From a virus: a DNA stretch of 36,469 nt. Positions 17,043 through 23,747 of this stretch are shown here, in pieces. How positions within the stretch are numbered: position 1 is the first letter of the stretch; every line of letters begins with the position of its first letter. The notes below the pieces were generated by a model. That model saw only the letters and a list, made by a program, of their open reading frames with translations, was not told the DNA's origin and searched no databases. A program made the position numbers and the translations under genes. The stretch covers positions 1 to 36,469 of the IMG/VR virus record IMGVR_UViG_3300008262_000158; one strand, given 5' to 3'.

Positions 17043-17281
17043 TAGTCTTCCTTAGGAATGAAGGCTACTTTTTCTTCTTTTTTAGCTTTAGTTTCAGCCG
17101 ATCTTAGTAAGTAAGCACTCACAGCAATATTAGCCATAGCAAGTGATGTATAAAGACCAGTAAGTTCTTGTGGTAATTCTCCACCAGGAACAAATTGAAT
17201 TTTATAGTGAGCTGTCTTTGGATCTATAATAACTTGGACTTTTTTACCACCACTAGTTTCTTGTTCGCTTAATACTCTCAT
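17042..17281 (-). CDS. 79-residue hypothetical protein in the tail gene region
   Basis: A small protein with a mixed N-terminal strand region ('GGKKVQVIIDPKTAHYKIQF'), a helical middle ('SLAMANIAVSAYLLRSAE') and a Lys/Glu-rich end. It overlaps the 132-residue gene by four bases and the nozzle gene by one base, so it is translated in the late operon. No known domain is recognised. The position between tail tubular proteins A and B suggests a virion or tail-assembly part. Confidence 0.68.
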   Translation of the reverse strand: MRVLSEQETSGGKKVQVIIDPKTAHYKIQFVPGGELPQELTGLYTSLAMANIAVSAYLLRSAETKAKKEEKVAFIPKED

Positions 17282-17676
17282 TTTTTTCCTTTAAGTAGTT
17301 CTCTTCTTTTAATTTCATCTTGACGCATAGTTTCTGTAGTTTGTGTAGACTCATCTTGTAGTTTATTCCAAAATGGAGACTTACCTTCGGCTATACGTTT
17401 CTCTGCACTTCTTTGAGATGTAGCATAAACATCTTCAGGTACTTTACCTGTTTCTCTAATATAGTTAAGATCAGCTGGATGAATACCTTTAGTAAGAGCA
17501 GGTCTATATGTTTCACTAGTTCCAGGTTTACCAATAGATACTTCAGTCATTACATCACGTTGATTAGGTAATCTAACTTCACCTAAGAAACCACGTTCTT
17601 TACTTTCTCCAGTAAATTCTCTTTTACCATAATCAGGTGTTTGAGCTCTTTTTAATTTAGAATAAGGACCAGCCAT
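17278..17676 (-). CDS. 132-residue virion-region protein, shares its C-terminal peptide with the upstream neighbour
   Basis: The N-terminal half ('SKLKRAQTPDYGKREFTGES', 'GEVRLPNQRDVMTEVSIG') resembles a protein seen beside tail genes in many podophages, which often carries a KREFTGESKERG-like segment; the function is unknown. Residues 85-105 ('SAEKRIAEGKSPFW') look like a helical end of that family. The last 19 residues contain 'TETMRQDEIKRRELLK', which matches 'TEKMLQDELKRREMMK' at the end of the 81-residue protein encoded next to it. The start overlaps the neighbour's stop by one base. Confidence 0.72.
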   Translation of the reverse strand: MAGPYSKLKRAQTPDYGKREFTGESKERGFLGEVRLPNQRDVMTEVSIGKPGTSETYRPALTKGIHPADLNYIRETGKVPEDVYATSQRSAEKRIAEGKSPFWNKLQDESTQTTETMRQDEIKRRELLKGKK

Positions 17677-17921
17677 TATCTCTTCTTCATCATTTCTCTA
17701 CGTTTTAATTCATCCTGAAGCATCTTTTCAGTGATAGTCATTGAATTCTTAGCAGCATCTGCTGGTGAAGTAAATGTACCTTGATCAATAGCTTTTTTAA
17801 TTAATGAATCTTGTTGCATATCCATAACTCTTCGAATCTCAGAAATAGGAACTTCTTCCATATCAGGTACAATACTACCTGGAGGTAATTTCTTTTTCTT
17901 TTGCATAGGCATAGTAGACAT
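17676..17921 (-). CDS. 81-residue basic helical protein, shares a C-terminal peptide with the next gene
   Basis: The protein begins with a Lys-rich patch ('MSTMPMQKKKKLPPG') and is then largely helical. Residues 64-79 ('TEKMLQDELKRREMMK') match the end of the 132-residue neighbour at 11 of 16 positions. It starts immediately after the stop of the 39-residue capsid-mimic gene, and GGAAA precedes its ATG. No family is recognised. The shared amphipathic terminal helix suggests that both neighbours bind the same partner. Confidence 0.7.
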   Translation of the reverse strand: MSTMPMQKKKKLPPGSIVPDMEEVPISEIRRVMDMQQDSLIKKAIDQGTFTSPADAAKNSMTITEKMLQDELKRREMMKKR

Positions 17922-17922
17922 A

Positions 17923-18042
17923 TTATTTTCCTAACTTTTTAGATTGTTTTTTAACTTTTTTAGTAGTTACTTTCTTTTTAGATTTCTTACCATATTGTTG
18001 AGCATTAATAAATGCTGGTGTATTACTTGTGAGCATAACCAT
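17923..18042 (-). CDS. 39-residue Lys-rich protein with a capsid-like N-terminal peptide
   Basis: This short gene starts on the stop codon of tail tubular protein A (TAATG) and ends one base before the next gene. Residues 4-18, 'LTSNTPAFINAQQYG', match residues 4-18 of the major capsid protein (LTSNTTAFIEAQQYS) at 12 of 15 positions. Residues 19-39 are a basic tail with 13 Lys. Most shared residues use different codons in the two genes, including a TCT/AGT Ser switch, so the peptide looks selected rather than freshly copied. A capsid-associated or DNA-binding minor virion protein is my inference. Confidence 0.78.
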   Translation of the reverse strand: MVMLTSNTPAFINAQQYGKKSKKKVTTKKVKKQSKKLGK

Positions 18043-18812
18043 TAGTATTTTCCTGATGAGCTTTGTCTACGTCCATAGTTTGGATATGTAATACCATTCT
18101 TAATCTTCCAAGCTTCTTGACTCATTCTACGTTTTTGAGACACTGCTTGTTGTTCTACTTTAGGATTAGCCATTTGTTTTAATGTAACAAAACAAGCTGA
18201 CTTCGCATCATTAAGAAGATAACTAAACATCTGAACTGGGATATCTGGTATAAATGAATCAGATAAAGTAAAGGTTACTGATCGTTTACCATGACATTGA
18301 GTCTTACTATTTTGTAAAGAAGACTCTATAGTATTGTTAAAAGCATCAAATACTACATAGTCATCATCAAAAGAAGTAAAATAAGTAGGAGCTTTATCTT
18401 TATAGATATTAAGTTTAATACCTGTAGCGTCAGTTACTACTTGGATATTAGTAGCTGTACTTAATCGTTTATCTATGATATCAAGAAACTCTTCTGGAGT
18501 TTTGTATTCAATCTTTGTATAACGATTACGAGTCTCACCTGATTTCTTACAATCATATTTAATCCATTCAAGATCAATGATTGTTTCAGGTAATCTCATG
18601 TGTGTAGGACGAGTTACCGTACCACTTGTATCTAATTGGAATAGCTCTTTAAAGAATGGATAGTCTTTACCATCTACAATGTTGTAGTAAGTAGACTTAA
18701 TAATTTGAGCTACTTGAAGAGATTCTGTACTATCATTGATAGAGTTGACTTCATCTGAATCCATATCAGACATGATGTCTTGTACCATCTCAAGTAGTGT
18801 CATTTTAGCCAT
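18042..18812 (-). CDS. tail tubular protein A / gatekeeper (gp11-like)
   Basis: A 256-residue protein beginning 'MTLLEMVQDIMSDMDSDEVN', the helical start typical of podoviral gp11/head-tail connector proteins ('LLEMVQDIL-x-DMD...VN-I'). 'SLQVAQIIKSTYYNIV' continues the family pattern, followed by a beta-sandwich region and a C-terminal helix with 'QKRRMSQEAWKIKNG'. In T7, twelve copies form the ring between portal and nozzle. It is about 60 residues longer than T7 gp11. It lies between the head-protein genes and the small tail-region genes, which fits the T7 order. Confidence 0.87.
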   Translation of the reverse strand: MAKMTLLEMVQDIMSDMDSDEVNSINDSTESLQVAQIIKSTYYNIVDGKDYPFFKELFQLDTSGTVTRPTHMRLPETIIDLEWIKYDCKKSGETRNRYTKIEYKTPEEFLDIIDKRLSTATNIQVVTDATGIKLNIYKDKAPTYFTSFDDDYVVFDAFNNTIESSLQNSKTQCHGKRSVTFTLSDSFIPDIPVQMFSYLLNDAKSACFVTLKQMANPKVEQQAVSQKRRMSQEAWKIKNGITYPNYGRRQSSSGKY

Positions 18813-18821
18813 GATTTATTC

Positions 18822-19391
18822 CTATAGTCTAATAGCAGAAAGTCCTGCTTCAATAACTGTAATTGCTGTACCAGAGGATGTAGCATCTCCACCTACATAA
18901 ATAGATAACACTTGGTTAGCTGTAGCTGTAGTTAATCCTGATGCTGATATATGTAACTTATCAGAACCATTAGATGTTTTAGAAACTGTAAGTGTTCTTC
19001 CAGAAGTTGTACCATCTAAAGCAAATTTAAAATTATATAGTGTACCTGAAGCAATAGCAGCAGTTGAGAATTGGCACCAGAAGTTAATTAAGTATGTGCC
19101 AGCTTCTACTAAAGTAATAGTTCCGTCTGTAGCATTAAGTGTTAGAATATTAGTTACACCAGCTGTCCATTCAGTACCTGGATCTAACCTAGCATAAGCA
19201 GAAGAACCTGAAAGAGTTTGAGAAGTTGCACCTGCGTCAATATACACCTCACCGTGTACTCGACCAGATGGATATGTCCATGCACCTGAACCTGCACCAT
19301 CAGATAAATATACTTTACCTACAGTAGCTGCGGCTACACCTTTAGGTTCGTGAATATCTGGATCTGTGATTAATTTGTGTTGGATCGTCAT
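18822..19391 (-). CDS. head fibre/decoration-like protein with C-terminal jelly-roll
   Basis: A 189-residue protein. Residues 1-35 ('HKLITDPDIHEPKGVAAATV', then 'GKVYLSDGAGS') resemble N-terminal anchors of phage head fibre or decoration proteins. Residues 40-189 are Gly/Ser/Thr-rich beta strands with 'AGTYLINFWCQFS' and 'YNFKFALDGT', a C1q/TNF-like jelly-roll pattern. Such proteins commonly coat the capsid or bind surfaces. The gene is three genes downstream of the capsid gene and separated from the preceding decoration gene by a stable hairpin. Exact location on the virion is inferred. Confidence 0.7.
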   Translation of the reverse strand: MTIQHKLITDPDIHEPKGVAAATVGKVYLSDGAGSGAWTYPSGRVHGEVYIDAGATSQTLSGSSAYARLDPGTEWTAGVTNILTLNATDGTITLVEAGTYLINFWCQFSTAAIASGTLYNFKFALDGTTSGRTLTVSKTSNGSDKLHISASGLTTATANQVLSIYVGGDATSSGTAITVIEAGLSAIRL

Positions 19392-19415
19392 TTGAATTCC
19401 TTATAAGAATGGAGA

Positions 19416-19437
19416 GGCTCCTAGCAATCTAAGAGCC
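19416..19437 (-). terminator. stem-loop after the capsid/decoration genes (attenuator or 3' stabiliser)
   Basis: On the minus strand GGCTCTTAG-ATTG-CTAGGAGCC forms a nine-pair stem (one G-U) with a four-base loop, beginning 17 bases after the stop of the 163-residue decoration gene. The downstream sequence TCTCCATTCTTAT is pyrimidine-rich but not a clean T-run. It could partly terminate transcription after the highly expressed capsid genes or protect their mRNA 3' end. Confidence 0.6.
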
Positions 19438-19453
19438 CATCCAAGTTTGTTAC

Positions 19454-19945
19454 TTAGTCCTTGTTGTAGATATACTCAACAACGATGCGACCAGCACCAG
19501 CTGTTAAGTCATCAACTGAAGGAGTAACTTTTAATTCACCAGCTGCAGCACCAATTGTTTTACCAACTAGAGCACCTGCACCAGTAACTACATTACCTGC
19601 AGTACCAATTGCTGTTTGAGTTGCCTCAGCTACAGTAATTAGACCGTCAGCATCAATTACAGTACCACCAGCTTGATAAAGACCTACGTCTAAATCAGTA
19701 GTAGTAGATGTTGAAGTAAATGCTACGTCAACATATAATTTAGCTGAAACGATAGTTGCATTAGCTGGGATAGAAAGTTGAAGACCAGTACTTCCTTGTG
19801 AAGGAAGATCATTGTAATCAAAGTCCCATACAGCTGACTTAATAATACCGTTCTTTGTTGATTGTTGAGCACCAAACTTACCGTTTGTTGTTCTAACACC
19901 GTAGTGGTTTAGAACGCCACGTTTTCCATCAATTTCGAATGTCAT
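19454..19945 (-). CDS. capsid-adjacent structural/decoration protein
   Basis: A 163-residue beta-rich protein ('LQLSIPANATIVSAKLYVDV', many Thr/Val/Ala/Gly) with no Cys and few Lys in the second half. It comes 11 bases after the major capsid gene with a strong GGAGAAAT site, and is followed by a hairpin that ends the capsid-decoration segment. The start 'MTFEIDGKRGVLNHYGVRTT' resembles N-termini of small proteins following the capsid gene in podophages. A capsid decoration or stabilisation role is inferred from position and composition; no specific family is recognised. Confidence 0.72.
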   Translation of the reverse strand: MTFEIDGKRGVLNHYGVRTTNGKFGAQQSTKNGIIKSAVWDFDYNDLPSQGSTGLQLSIPANATIVSAKLYVDVAFTSTSTTTDLDVGLYQAGGTVIDADGLITVAEATQTAIGTAGNVVTGAGALVGKTIGAAAGELKVTPSVDDLTAGAGRIVVEYIYNKD

Positions 19946-19956
19946 AATATTTCTCC

Positions 19957-20940
19957 TTAGTATGTAGAACCACTTGTTAAAATAACGCCAAGTGTGTCAA
20001 CACGTTGGGCACCGAAACCGAAGCGTGATGTTACTTGATACTTATCAGCACGTTCTTCGTTGTCTCTCCAGCCTTCTGTCTTAGGAGCTCGTCTCCATGC
20101 GTGCATAACTGGTTTTGTTGAATCATCAGCTACACTCATGAATACGTTAGCAACGTCACCAATTTCTGCAGTGTCATTAGCTAAACCATAAGAAGAAGCG
20201 TTTAATGCTTCTGTTGCAGTTTTAACTGGTAAGTAGTTAGAAGTCCAAATATCGAAACCGAAAATGTTCTTCACAAACTTATGATCACGAGCAAAACCTG
20301 ATGTTACGATACCTTCGAACATTGGGTTGTTTGAAACATTGACCAAGTTGGTGATGCTATTTAAAGTAGCTTCAACAATTGGATCAACAATAGCAATACG
20401 ACCACCAGCAGGAACGCCAGCTTTATCAAATGCTAATTTCATAGCAATGATGTCGCTTAAAGTCATAACACGAGTTGTACCACCTGAACCACCTGCTACA
20501 AAACGATGTGGACGACCATTTACTAAGTTTACGTTTGCGTTAGTTTGAGCACCGTTTGCTACAGCTAGGAAACGTGATTCATGGTTTTCACCAAGAGCAC
20601 GTGTAGATTCCATAGCACGCATTGACATAAGTGCATCAACTTGAGCACCATCTTCACGTAGTTCATCAGAAACTTTCCAAGCGTCACCAACATAGTCAGT
20701 GATAGAAAGTGTAATGTTACCTGTGTCGATAGGATTAAAAGCTAAAGGTGTATCTTCAGCAGCATCTTGAAGTGTAACTGTACCAACTGTCTTAATGTTT
20801 AAAGTAGTGCCTGAACCAAAGTCTGATACATCTCTGTATAAACCTTCTGGCAATAAGAAGTCGTGTAAGTTGTCAAGAATGAACTGTGAATACTGTTGTG
20901 CTTCAATAAAAGCAGTAGTATTAGAAGTTAATTGAGACAT
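19957..20940 (-). CDS. major capsid protein
   Basis: A 327-residue protein with the sequence features of a HK97-fold capsid: a helical N-arm (residues 1-30), a long mixed region containing 'GENHESRFLAVANGAQTNAN' and the P-domain-like helix 'LSDIIAMKLAFDKAGVPAGG', then 'IAIVDPIVEATL' and the strand-rich C-terminal A-domain ('YQVTSRFGFGAQRVDTLGVI'). It follows the scaffold gene and precedes decoration genes. Ribosome site AAGGAAA lies in front of the ATG. Residues 4-18 are repeated as the N-terminus of the 39-residue protein at 17923. The assignment rests on these features and on gene order. Confidence 0.92.
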   Translation of the reverse strand: MSQLTSNTTAFIEAQQYSQFILDNLHDFLLPEGLYRDVSDFGSGTTLNIKTVGTVTLQDAAEDTPLAFNPIDTGNITLSITDYVGDAWKVSDELREDGAQVDALMSMRAMESTRALGENHESRFLAVANGAQTNANVNLVNGRPHRFVAGGSGGTTRVMTLSDIIAMKLAFDKAGVPAGGRIAIVDPIVEATLNSITNLVNVSNNPMFEGIVTSGFARDHKFVKNIFGFDIWTSNYLPVKTATEALNASSYGLANDTAEIGDVANVFMSVADDSTKPVMHAWRRAPKTEGWRDNEERADKYQVTSRFGFGAQRVDTLGVILTSGSTY

Positions 20941-20952
20941 AATATTTCCTTA

Positions 20953-21669
20953 TTAGTTAAGTTGAGATTTAACTTTTTCACCAGCAATCTTCCACGCATT
21001 AACTAAATCTTTCGTTGTCGCACCTGATTTAACTCTAGCTGAAAGCTGATTGGGATCAACTTTAGTATTGAGTGCCTCTGTGTTCACAGAACTTGATGAT
21101 TTACCTACTGGTGTAGATGAGCCTTCAAGACCTGAAAGTTTTAATACTACGTTTGGAGAACTAGCTGCCAAGTTATTTAATTGCTGAACATTTAGACCAC
21201 TCTCTTGAGCTATTTTATTGTAGACTTCCTCAGCTTTATCGCCATATTTTTCTACAAATTTACGAGCTACTGCATCAGCATTAGACTTAGCTTTAGCTTG
21301 TTTTTCTCTATTCTCTAGAGTTTGGTTTAAAAGGTTCGTAATTGTATCTTGATCTATTCCAGCAGATTGAGTGGTATTCTCAGGTTGTTGGATGCCAGAC
21401 TTCAATTCATCTAGAAGTTCTTCTGCAGTCTTACGTTTAGTTAGTTCTTCCTTCAAAGTAGCTAATTCAGACTCTAAAGTTTGAATATGCTTCTGTGCGT
21501 GAGGAACTGATTTTAACGCATCTTCTACAGAGTTATACTTCTTACCATCGCCTACAAAGTCTACAGCTTCTGTCGGAATCTGAAACTCAGGTTTTTGGCT
21601 ATCTTGTGTTTGAACTTCGTTGGTACTTGGTTCGTTATTCGTTGCTTGTGTTGCTGTTGCTTCCGTCAT
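20953..21669 (-). CDS. capsid assembly scaffolding protein
   Basis: A 238-residue, highly charged, mostly helical protein. Residues 1-40 are Thr/Asn/Gln/Glu-rich and disordered; residues 65-100 are a coiled coil ('IQTLESELATLKEELTKRKT'); the Lys-containing C-terminus 'VNAWKIAGEKVKSQL' is helical, as in scaffold proteins where this end contacts the capsid. It lies between portal and major capsid as in T7 (gp9). It overlaps the small upstream gene by 35 bases. Confidence 0.87.
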   Translation of the reverse strand: MTEATATQATNNEPSTNEVQTQDSQKPEFQIPTEAVDFVGDGKKYNSVEDALKSVPHAQKHIQTLESELATLKEELTKRKTAEELLDELKSGIQQPENTTQSAGIDQDTITNLLNQTLENREKQAKAKSNADAVARKFVEKYGDKAEEVYNKIAQESGLNVQQLNNLAASSPNVVLKLSGLEGSSTPVGKSSSSVNTEALNTKVDPNQLSARVKSGATTKDLVNAWKIAGEKVKSQLN

Positions 21670-21889
21670 TTATTGCTCCTTGGTCAGGAATAAGATTATA
21701 TAGTTTAAGAAAGGCTTTTTGGAAGCCTAATTGGTACGCTTGATGCTCAGACCAGGCAGGTAGAGAGAAGTTATCCTCATCTAACGACTTACGGTTTGAC
21801 AAATCAAGCTGTTCTTGGATATACTTTCTAAGTTCTAAAAAGACTTGGTTTTTAGACAAGCTTTTAGCTTTTTCAGATTTTAAATCCAT
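21635..21889 (-). CDS. 84-residue protein upstream of scaffold, probably translated from a leaderless mRNA
   Basis: A small helical protein ('SLSKNQVFLELRKYIQEQL', 'AWSEHQAYQLGFQKAFLKLY') with an acidic/Asn-rich tail. Its ATG at 21889 is exactly where transcription from the promoter at 21896-21924 should begin, and no ribosome site is possible on that message; readthrough transcripts from the portal gene also lack a clear Shine-Dalgarno. Its last 35 bases overlap the scaffold gene. The function is unknown. Small proteins with this helix pattern precede scaffold genes in some podophages, and a head-assembly role is possible. Confidence 0.75.
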   Translation of the reverse strand: MDLKSEKAKSLSKNQVFLELRKYIQEQLDLSNRKSLDEDNFSLPAWSEHQAYQLGFQKAFLKLYNLIPDQGAINDGSNSNTSNE

Positions 21890-21895
21890 ATAATA

Positions 21896-21924
21896 ATTAT
21901 ACCATAGTTTTGTTAAAAAGTCAA
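21896..21924 (-). promoter_or_regulatory. sigma70 promoter for scaffold/capsid genes
   Basis: Read on the minus strand: TTGACT (21924-21919), a 17-bp spacer, TATAAT (21901-21896). One -35 base differs from consensus. It lies in the 42-base gap between the portal stop and the 84-residue gene, the only substantial gap in this part of the operon. The predicted transcription start falls on the A of the ATG at 21889. It shares GGTATAAT and the following AT-rich bases with the promoter at 3714. An extra promoter here would raise scaffold and capsid expression above that of terminase and portal. Confidence 0.82.
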
Positions 21925-21931
21925 GTTAAAC

Positions 21932-23734
21932 TTACATCATACCAGCATTAGGATTAAGGGCTTCTTCTTGCTGCATGAGCATTTGTTCCTCTAATCCTGG
22001 TGTGGCTTGTTCAGTTTGTATTGACTGCTGTACTTGATTTACAAGTTTTTGAGTCTCGGCTTGTTCAAAGATAGCAGCATTATCCTTAATAAATTCATAT
22101 TGTTCAAAGCCCATATACTCTTCAATCATAGACGCTAAGCGTTTAGAAGAGAGATGTGGAGCTATCATTTGACCCATAGGACTATTAAAGATACCTAACA
22201 TATTTTGAATGAGCTGTGCTCTAGCAGCATAATGACGAGCTCCGATAGGACGAAGTTTGCCTTTAGCCGTTATATCTTCTTTCGTAATAGAAATGAAATC
22301 AGCTACGCCAAGATCATCATCCATTACCCTAGCAACTTCTGCAATATCCATATATCGTTTAGATACTTCTAACATAGTGTTGATGATTGGTTCTAGGAAT
22401 TCAATCTCAAATTTGTTAATCTTATGTTGGAAGATGCGACTTGCGGCATTTTGCAGTTGCTGTACTTCAAAAGCAGTTTTCTCACCTGGACTACGGAATC
22501 CCATAGCTTCTTTAGGTGCACCAGCCATTTCTTCCATAAGTTGAATAAGAGTGCCAATTTCATTATTAACTTGGAAAGCAGCTTGGTTAGGAGGCATTGC
22601 AGTTACATCACCATCTTCAGGAATATGGATGGTTGATTCTGGACCCCAAATAAATGGTTCTACATCACCTTTAATCTTAAGAGGTGGATGGATAGTTAAG
22701 TCAAGAGCATCAGCTTTTAAGTTCTCTAGATGGTCAATTCGGTATTGCATACCTACTAAATTATCTAAAGGACCCATAGCATAAAGGTTATCTGGACGAG
22801 TTCTCCAACCTACATGATGTTTAGAATCACGACCTAACCATGATGGATTTTCAATGTTACGGATAATGTATCTACGATCAATGATAGTAATCAGACGTTT
22901 TTCTAGTAATTCGTCTTTTGTTTCATCAAATACATCACCTTCAAACTCAATAATTTCAATTAAACCTGATTGATAGTATTCATAAAGAGAACCAAAACCA
23001 TCAATGAGATAACCTTCAGCTTTATTAACATCTTCCATTTGGAAAGCAGAAAGGTGTTTACGGAACTCTGTAGCATGTTTAAACGCAGCTTCGTCATAGT
23101 TTAAATCTGGACGATACTGGATATCTTTCTTTAATTCACCAAGAGATTTAACATAACGAGTAAACTTAGGTGATTCAGCAAAACTTGATGCTGTAGGATT
23201 AAATACAATATCAAATGGTGAGAGTCTTTGTAGTTTAGGACCACGGTAAGTAGTAATATCTTCTTTAGTATAAGGATCTGTATGAACTTGGTTTACATAA
23301 GTAACTTCAGCAAATACGTTACCATAGTCAATATAATCATAAAGAAGTTGAGATACTGTTTCTCTGAAGCCAGATTCTCTAATCTTAGTTTTTAGATAGG
23401 ACTCAATAGCTCTACGTTTCTTTTGTGTAGAATCTTCTAGGTTATACCCTTCCCATTTCATCCAGTTATCATTAGGGAATAAAGCATCCATGTAGTTAGC
23501 ATGAAGATTATCTCTAATCTGTGTGAGTTTAGGTAAAGTTGTCTTGTTCTTCCAAGGTAACTTAGAATTGGTTGTTTTAGTAGTATCTGTAGCAAATAGA
23601 TAGTTACGGAGTTCTCTCCATTCCTGTTCTTTTTCTCTACGTTGAATCCACCAGTTATTATAAAGACCTGATAGTTGTCTAGCGAGATTATCACCAGCCA
23701 TTAGTTCTCTAATTTGAGCTACTTTTCCAGCCAT
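21932..23734 (-). CDS. portal (head-tail connector) protein
   Basis: A 600-residue portal protein of the podovirus type. 'WWIQRREKEQEWRELRNYLF' at residues 28-47 and 'LPWKNKTTLPKLTQIRDNLH' (59-78) are typical of the N-terminal wing. The central part contains 'GMQYRIDHLENLKADALDLT', and 'GFRSPGEKTAFEVQQLQNAA' with 'QHKINKFEIEFLEPIINTML' makes up the stem/crown helices. The C-terminus is Gln/Glu-rich. Twelve copies form the DNA gate and bind terminase during packaging. It lies between terminase large subunit and scaffold genes. Confidence 0.93.
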   Translation of the reverse strand: MAGKVAQIRELMAGDNLARQLSGLYNNWWIQRREKEQEWRELRNYLFATDTTKTTNSKLPWKNKTTLPKLTQIRDNLHANYMDALFPNDNWMKWEGYNLEDSTQKKRRAIESYLKTKIRESGFRETVSQLLYDYIDYGNVFAEVTYVNQVHTDPYTKEDITTYRGPKLQRLSPFDIVFNPTASSFAESPKFTRYVKSLGELKKDIQYRPDLNYDEAAFKHATEFRKHLSAFQMEDVNKAEGYLIDGFGSLYEYYQSGLIEIIEFEGDVFDETKDELLEKRLITIIDRRYIIRNIENPSWLGRDSKHHVGWRTRPDNLYAMGPLDNLVGMQYRIDHLENLKADALDLTIHPPLKIKGDVEPFIWGPESTIHIPEDGDVTAMPPNQAAFQVNNEIGTLIQLMEEMAGAPKEAMGFRSPGEKTAFEVQQLQNAASRIFQHKINKFEIEFLEPIINTMLEVSKRYMDIAEVARVMDDDLGVADFISITKEDITAKGKLRPIGARHYAARAQLIQNMLGIFNSPMGQMIAPHLSSKRLASMIEEYMGFEQYEFIKDNAAIFEQAETQKLVNQVQQSIQTEQATPGLEEQMLMQQEEALNPNAGMM

Positions 23735-23747
23735 AATTTTTCCTTAA

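Noticed and set aside
22257-22784. Plus-strand open frames opposite the portal gene
   Set aside because: Three overlapping frames in different phases, Ser/Leu-rich as expected from the reverse of this codon usage; no start signals.
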